From Flavobacteriaceae bacterium UBA3179 (GTDB taxonomy: Bacteria > Bacteroidota > Bacteroidia > Flavobacteriales > Flavobacteriaceae), in NCBI GenBank assembly GCA_002364245.1, contig DEXR01000011.1, positions 1-7,419 of the forward strand: a stretch of 7,419 bases of DNA, read 5' to 3'. Positions 4,820 to 7,419 of the stretch are shown in pieces. A program made the position numbers and the translations under genes. The notes below the pieces were generated by a model. That model saw nothing but the letters and a program-made list of their open reading frames with translations. It was not told where the DNA came from and ran no database searches. The number at the start of each line of letters is the position of its first letter. Position 1 is the first letter of the stretch.

Positions 4820-7419
4820 ATGATGAAAAAAACAATACTTCTTATTTCATTTGCTTTACTGCCTTTTTTATTATTGGCACAAACTAAAAACATTACCATA
4901 CAATGGAGCGGTGCTTCCAAAAAAGCATCAGCTGTATCGGGTATAAAAACAACAAGTGCCCAAAGAGAACAAGTGTTTGCTGATCCTCATCTTGCTATAG
5001 ATGAGAACAACTTAAGCTATTCAAGCCAATGGGAAGACACTGGTTTTGCCGATGAAAGCTCTCTTGAGATATCCAATGTTTCCTATGGTTCATTGTCCTC
5101 TCAGGAACTTGAAAAGATTAATAAAGAGCTTGTTCCGGATAAACTCAACTTTTCAATAAGCAGCAGCAAGTCCCGTGATATAATTTATACTTCGGTTTCC
5201 ATATCGCCAGTTGTGCGAGTTAATGGAATATTACGAAAGGTGCAGTCATTCTCTATTTCATATAAAAAAGGAGGTCAACAAAATAGGCCGAGCGGCAGTA
5301 GAATGCCCATTACAAATTCGGTTTTGGCAACCGGTGATTGGTTTAAGTTTAAAGTTGAAGAAACCGGCATTCATCGCATTGAAAAATCTTTTTTAGATGA
5401 TTTAGGGATGGATACCAATAATATTAACCCGCAAAACCTGAAAATATATAGTTATGGTGGTAAACCGTTGCCTTTGTATAATGCATTGAATACTGAATTT
5501 GACCTTCCAGAAACTTCTATAAAAGTAATTGGAGGAGAAGACGGCTCTTTTGATAGTGGCGATTATATTATTTTTTACGGAACAAGTACTAAGGGGTATG
5601 ATCCCGAAAACCAAACAAATTTAAACCCATATAGTGACGATTCTTATTATTATATCACTGCTGATGGGGGTCCCGGAAAACGGGTGCAAGAAATGGTAGA
5701 GCCCTCTGGGGCACCTACGACAACCATTAATACATTCCAAGATTATCAATTTCATGAAGTGGATGAATATTCACCTGGAAAAGTTGGGAGGCGTTGGTTT
5801 GGAAACCGATTTGATATTGAAAGCGAACAAACCTATGAGTTTACCTTTCCTAATATAGTTTCATCTTCAATCATGCAAGTGGTTGTAAAAGCGGCAGCTG
5901 TTTCAGAAACGAATACTTCAATGGCAGTTTCGGTTAACGGAGCAAGTCTGAACCCTTTAACTTTCCGTGCATTGACTAATGAAGGCACTGTATTGTCTAT
6001 TGATGAGATATCGGGTATAAATGGAGAAGTGCCAACAGGTGGGGAAACGGTTACCGTAGACCTTGCTTATAACAATGGAGGTAACCCTTCTAGTGTGGGG
6101 TATTTAGATTATGTAAGCGTTGAAGCCACTCGCCAACTGGCTGTTACAGATAAACAATTGGCTTTTCAATACAAAGCAGCTTCTAACTTAAGTGGAATAG
6201 GAGAGTATCAAGTGAGCAATACAACGCAAATAAGTGAAATATGGGATGTTACCGATCCAGATTTTATTTCGGCTAAACAAAACGAAAACAATGCATCAAC
6301 ACTTGTTTTTAAAGCGGTATTGGGTTCTGCACGAAAATACATCGCGGTGCATACGGGAGATTTTCGTTCCCCGGTTAAAATAAACAATCCAAGGGTGGTT
6401 AACCAAAACCTGAAAGGGTCTGTGTTTAAAGGAGAATCAGGAGACTTTCAAGACGTTGACTATCTTATTGTAACAGCACCTTTTTTGTTGCAACCTGCTT
6501 TGCGTCTTGCCAATTATCATAAAAATAATAACGGGCTTAATGTAAAAGTTGTTACCACCGATAAAATTTATCAAGAATTTAGTTCCGGAAAACAGGATAT
6601 TGGTGCAATCAGGAATTTTGTCAGGTATATTTATAACAACGCATCGTCTTCAGATAACCGTATAAAATACCTTTGTCTTTTTGGTGATGCCTCGGTAGAT
6701 TATAAAAACAGGTTATCTGGTAATAATAATATTGTGCCCACTTTTCATACACTGTCAAGCACTAGCGAGTCCAGTTCTTTTATGAGTGATGATTTCTTCG
6801 GAAATATGGATCCAGATGAAGGGACCATAGGAGGGAATACGTTAAATGCTTTAGGTGAAATACTAAGTGATACTGACTTGCTTGATGTTGCAGTAGGCAG
6901 GATTTTAGCCGATAATGTTGGTTTGGCAAATTCATTAGTAGATAAAATTATAGCGTATTCTTCAAAAGAATCCTATGGAAATTGGCGTAATAACTTTATG
7001 TTAATTTCGGACGATGTGGATAAACCTGGTGAACAAAACCTTGAAATTGAATTAGATGCTTTAGGTGATGAAATTTCAGAAGAAAAACCCTTTATTAATG
7101 TAAAGAAAATTCATATAGATGCCTATCAACAACAGACCTCTTCGGGAGGGGAGCGGTACCCGCAGGTAAACGAAGACATTAAAAACAATATTGAAGTAGG
7201 AGCTTTAATTGTAAACTACTTTGGTCATGGTGGGGAAGATGGGCTGGCACATGAATTTATCTACACGAAAGATTTAGGCAGTAACTTAAAAAATAAAAAT
7301 AGATACACGTGTATTGTAACCATTACATGCCAATTTACCAAGTTTGATAATCCGCAGCGAATTACAGCCGGAGAACTCACCTATTGGAACAAAGAAGGTG
7401 GGGCCATATCATTGGTAAC
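4820..7419 (+). CDS. porU: Type IX secretion system sortase PorU (3' end missing)
   Basis: PorU is the cell-surface gingipain-like (peptidase family C25) enzyme that cuts the C-terminal signal domain from T9SS cargo and helps attach it to the surface, working with PorV. An uninterrupted frame of 866 codons opens with two consecutive Met codons (4820 or 4823) and runs off the right edge; family members are about 1,150-1,300 residues. A signal peptide covers residues 1-20 with likely cleavage at LLLA|Q. Residues about 21-545 form the N-terminal region, including GDWFKFKVEETGIHRI, typical of PorU. The C25 domain begins near 547 (DYLIVTAPF). Catalytic residues are visible: His803 in NYFGHGGEDG and Cys837 in TITCQFTKFDNP. 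The 34-residue spacing is close to the 33 in RgpB (His211/Cys244); Cys831 is a nearby extra cysteine. The missing part should hold the Ig-like and C-terminal domains. It is divergent from gldJ; porV would be expected downstream. Confidence 0.96.
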   Translation, partial: MMKKTILLISFALLPFLLLAQTKNITIQWSGASKKASAVSGIKTTSAQREQVFADPHLAIDENNLSYSSQWEDTGFADESSLEISNVSYGSLSSQELEKINKELVPDKLNFSISSSKSRDIIYTSVSISPVVRVNGILRKVQSFSISYKKGGQQNRPSGSRMPITNSVLATGDWFKFKVEETGIHRIEKSFLDDLGMDTNNINPQNLKIYSYGGKPLPLYNALNTEFDLPETSIKVIGGEDGSFDSGDYIIFYGTSTKGYDPENQTNLNPYSDDSYYYITADGGPGKRVQEMVEPSGAPTTTINTFQDYQFHEVDEYSPGKVGRRWFGNRFDIESEQTYEFTFPNIVSSSIMQVVVKAAAVSETNTSMAVSVNGASLNPLTFRALTNEGTVLSIDEISGINGEVPTGGETVTVDLAYNNGGNPSSVGYLDYVSVEATRQLAVTDKQLAFQYKAASNLSGIGEYQVSNTTQISEIWDVTDPDFISAKQNENNASTLVFKAVLGSARKYIAVHTGDFRSPVKINNPRVVNQNLKGSVFKGESGDFQDVDYLIVTAPFLLQPALRLANYHKNNNGLNVKVVTTDKIYQEFSSGKQDIGAIRNFVRYIYNNASSSDNRIKYLCLFGDASVDYKNRLSGNNNIVPTFHTLSSTSESSSFMSDDFFGNMDPDEGTIGGNTLNALGEILSDTDLLDVAVGRILADNVGLANSLVDKIIAYSSKESYGNWRNNFMLISDDVDKPGEQNLEIELDALGDEISEEKPFINVKKIHIDAYQQQTSSGGERYPQVNEDIKNNIEVGALIVNYFGHGGEDGLAHEFIYTKDLGSNLKNKNRYTCIVTITCQFTKFDNPQRITAGELTYWNKEGGAISLV

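Noticed and set aside
5211..5614. Two open frames of 61 and 70 codons within porU
   Set aside because: Both overlap the porU frame, which is uninterrupted and has recognisable family sequence on both sides.

Overview
The window looks like chromosomal DNA from a gliding or T9SS-bearing member of the Flavobacteriaceae (Bacteroidota). The evidence is AT-rich DNA, lipoprotein and sortase genes of the type IX secretion/gliding machinery, spacers lacking strong Shine-Dalgarno sequences, and matches to the Bacteroidota -7 promoter box TAnnTTTG. No tRNA, rRNA, CRISPR array, insertion sequence or phage gene was seen.

Layout. Three genes lie on the minus strand, read right to left: gldJ (4605 to 2926), a second complete gldJ-like gene here called gldJ2 (2804 to 1137), and murF (1075 running off the left edge). 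One gene lies on the plus strand: porU (4820 running off the right edge). porU and gldJ are divergent across a 214-bp AT-rich spacer that holds candidate promoters for both. A clear intrinsic terminator sits between gldJ and gldJ2. The 61-bp gap between gldJ2 and murF holds no terminator, so those two are probably co-transcribed.

Function. GldJ is an outer-membrane lipoprotein with a formylglycine-generating-enzyme (FGE/SUMF1)-like fold, needed for gliding and, through its effect on GldK, for T9SS secretion. PorU is the cell-surface gingipain-like sortase that removes the C-terminal targeting domain of T9SS cargo. MurF completes the UDP-MurNAc-pentapeptide for peptidoglycan. The porU-gldJ-murF neighbourhood is, from memory, common in Flavobacteriia.

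Main point of interest. gldJ is present as two intact tandem copies. They are about 87% identical over a hand-counted 147-residue block, have many silent codon differences, and diverge in the post-lipobox linker, two internal segments and the extreme C-terminus. This looks like an old duplication kept by selection, with the terminator placing the copies in different transcription units. A second oddity is a perfect 23-bp inverted repeat with a 3-nt loop that starts exactly at base 1, inside murF. It is either a fold-back artefact at a sequence end or a real hairpin.
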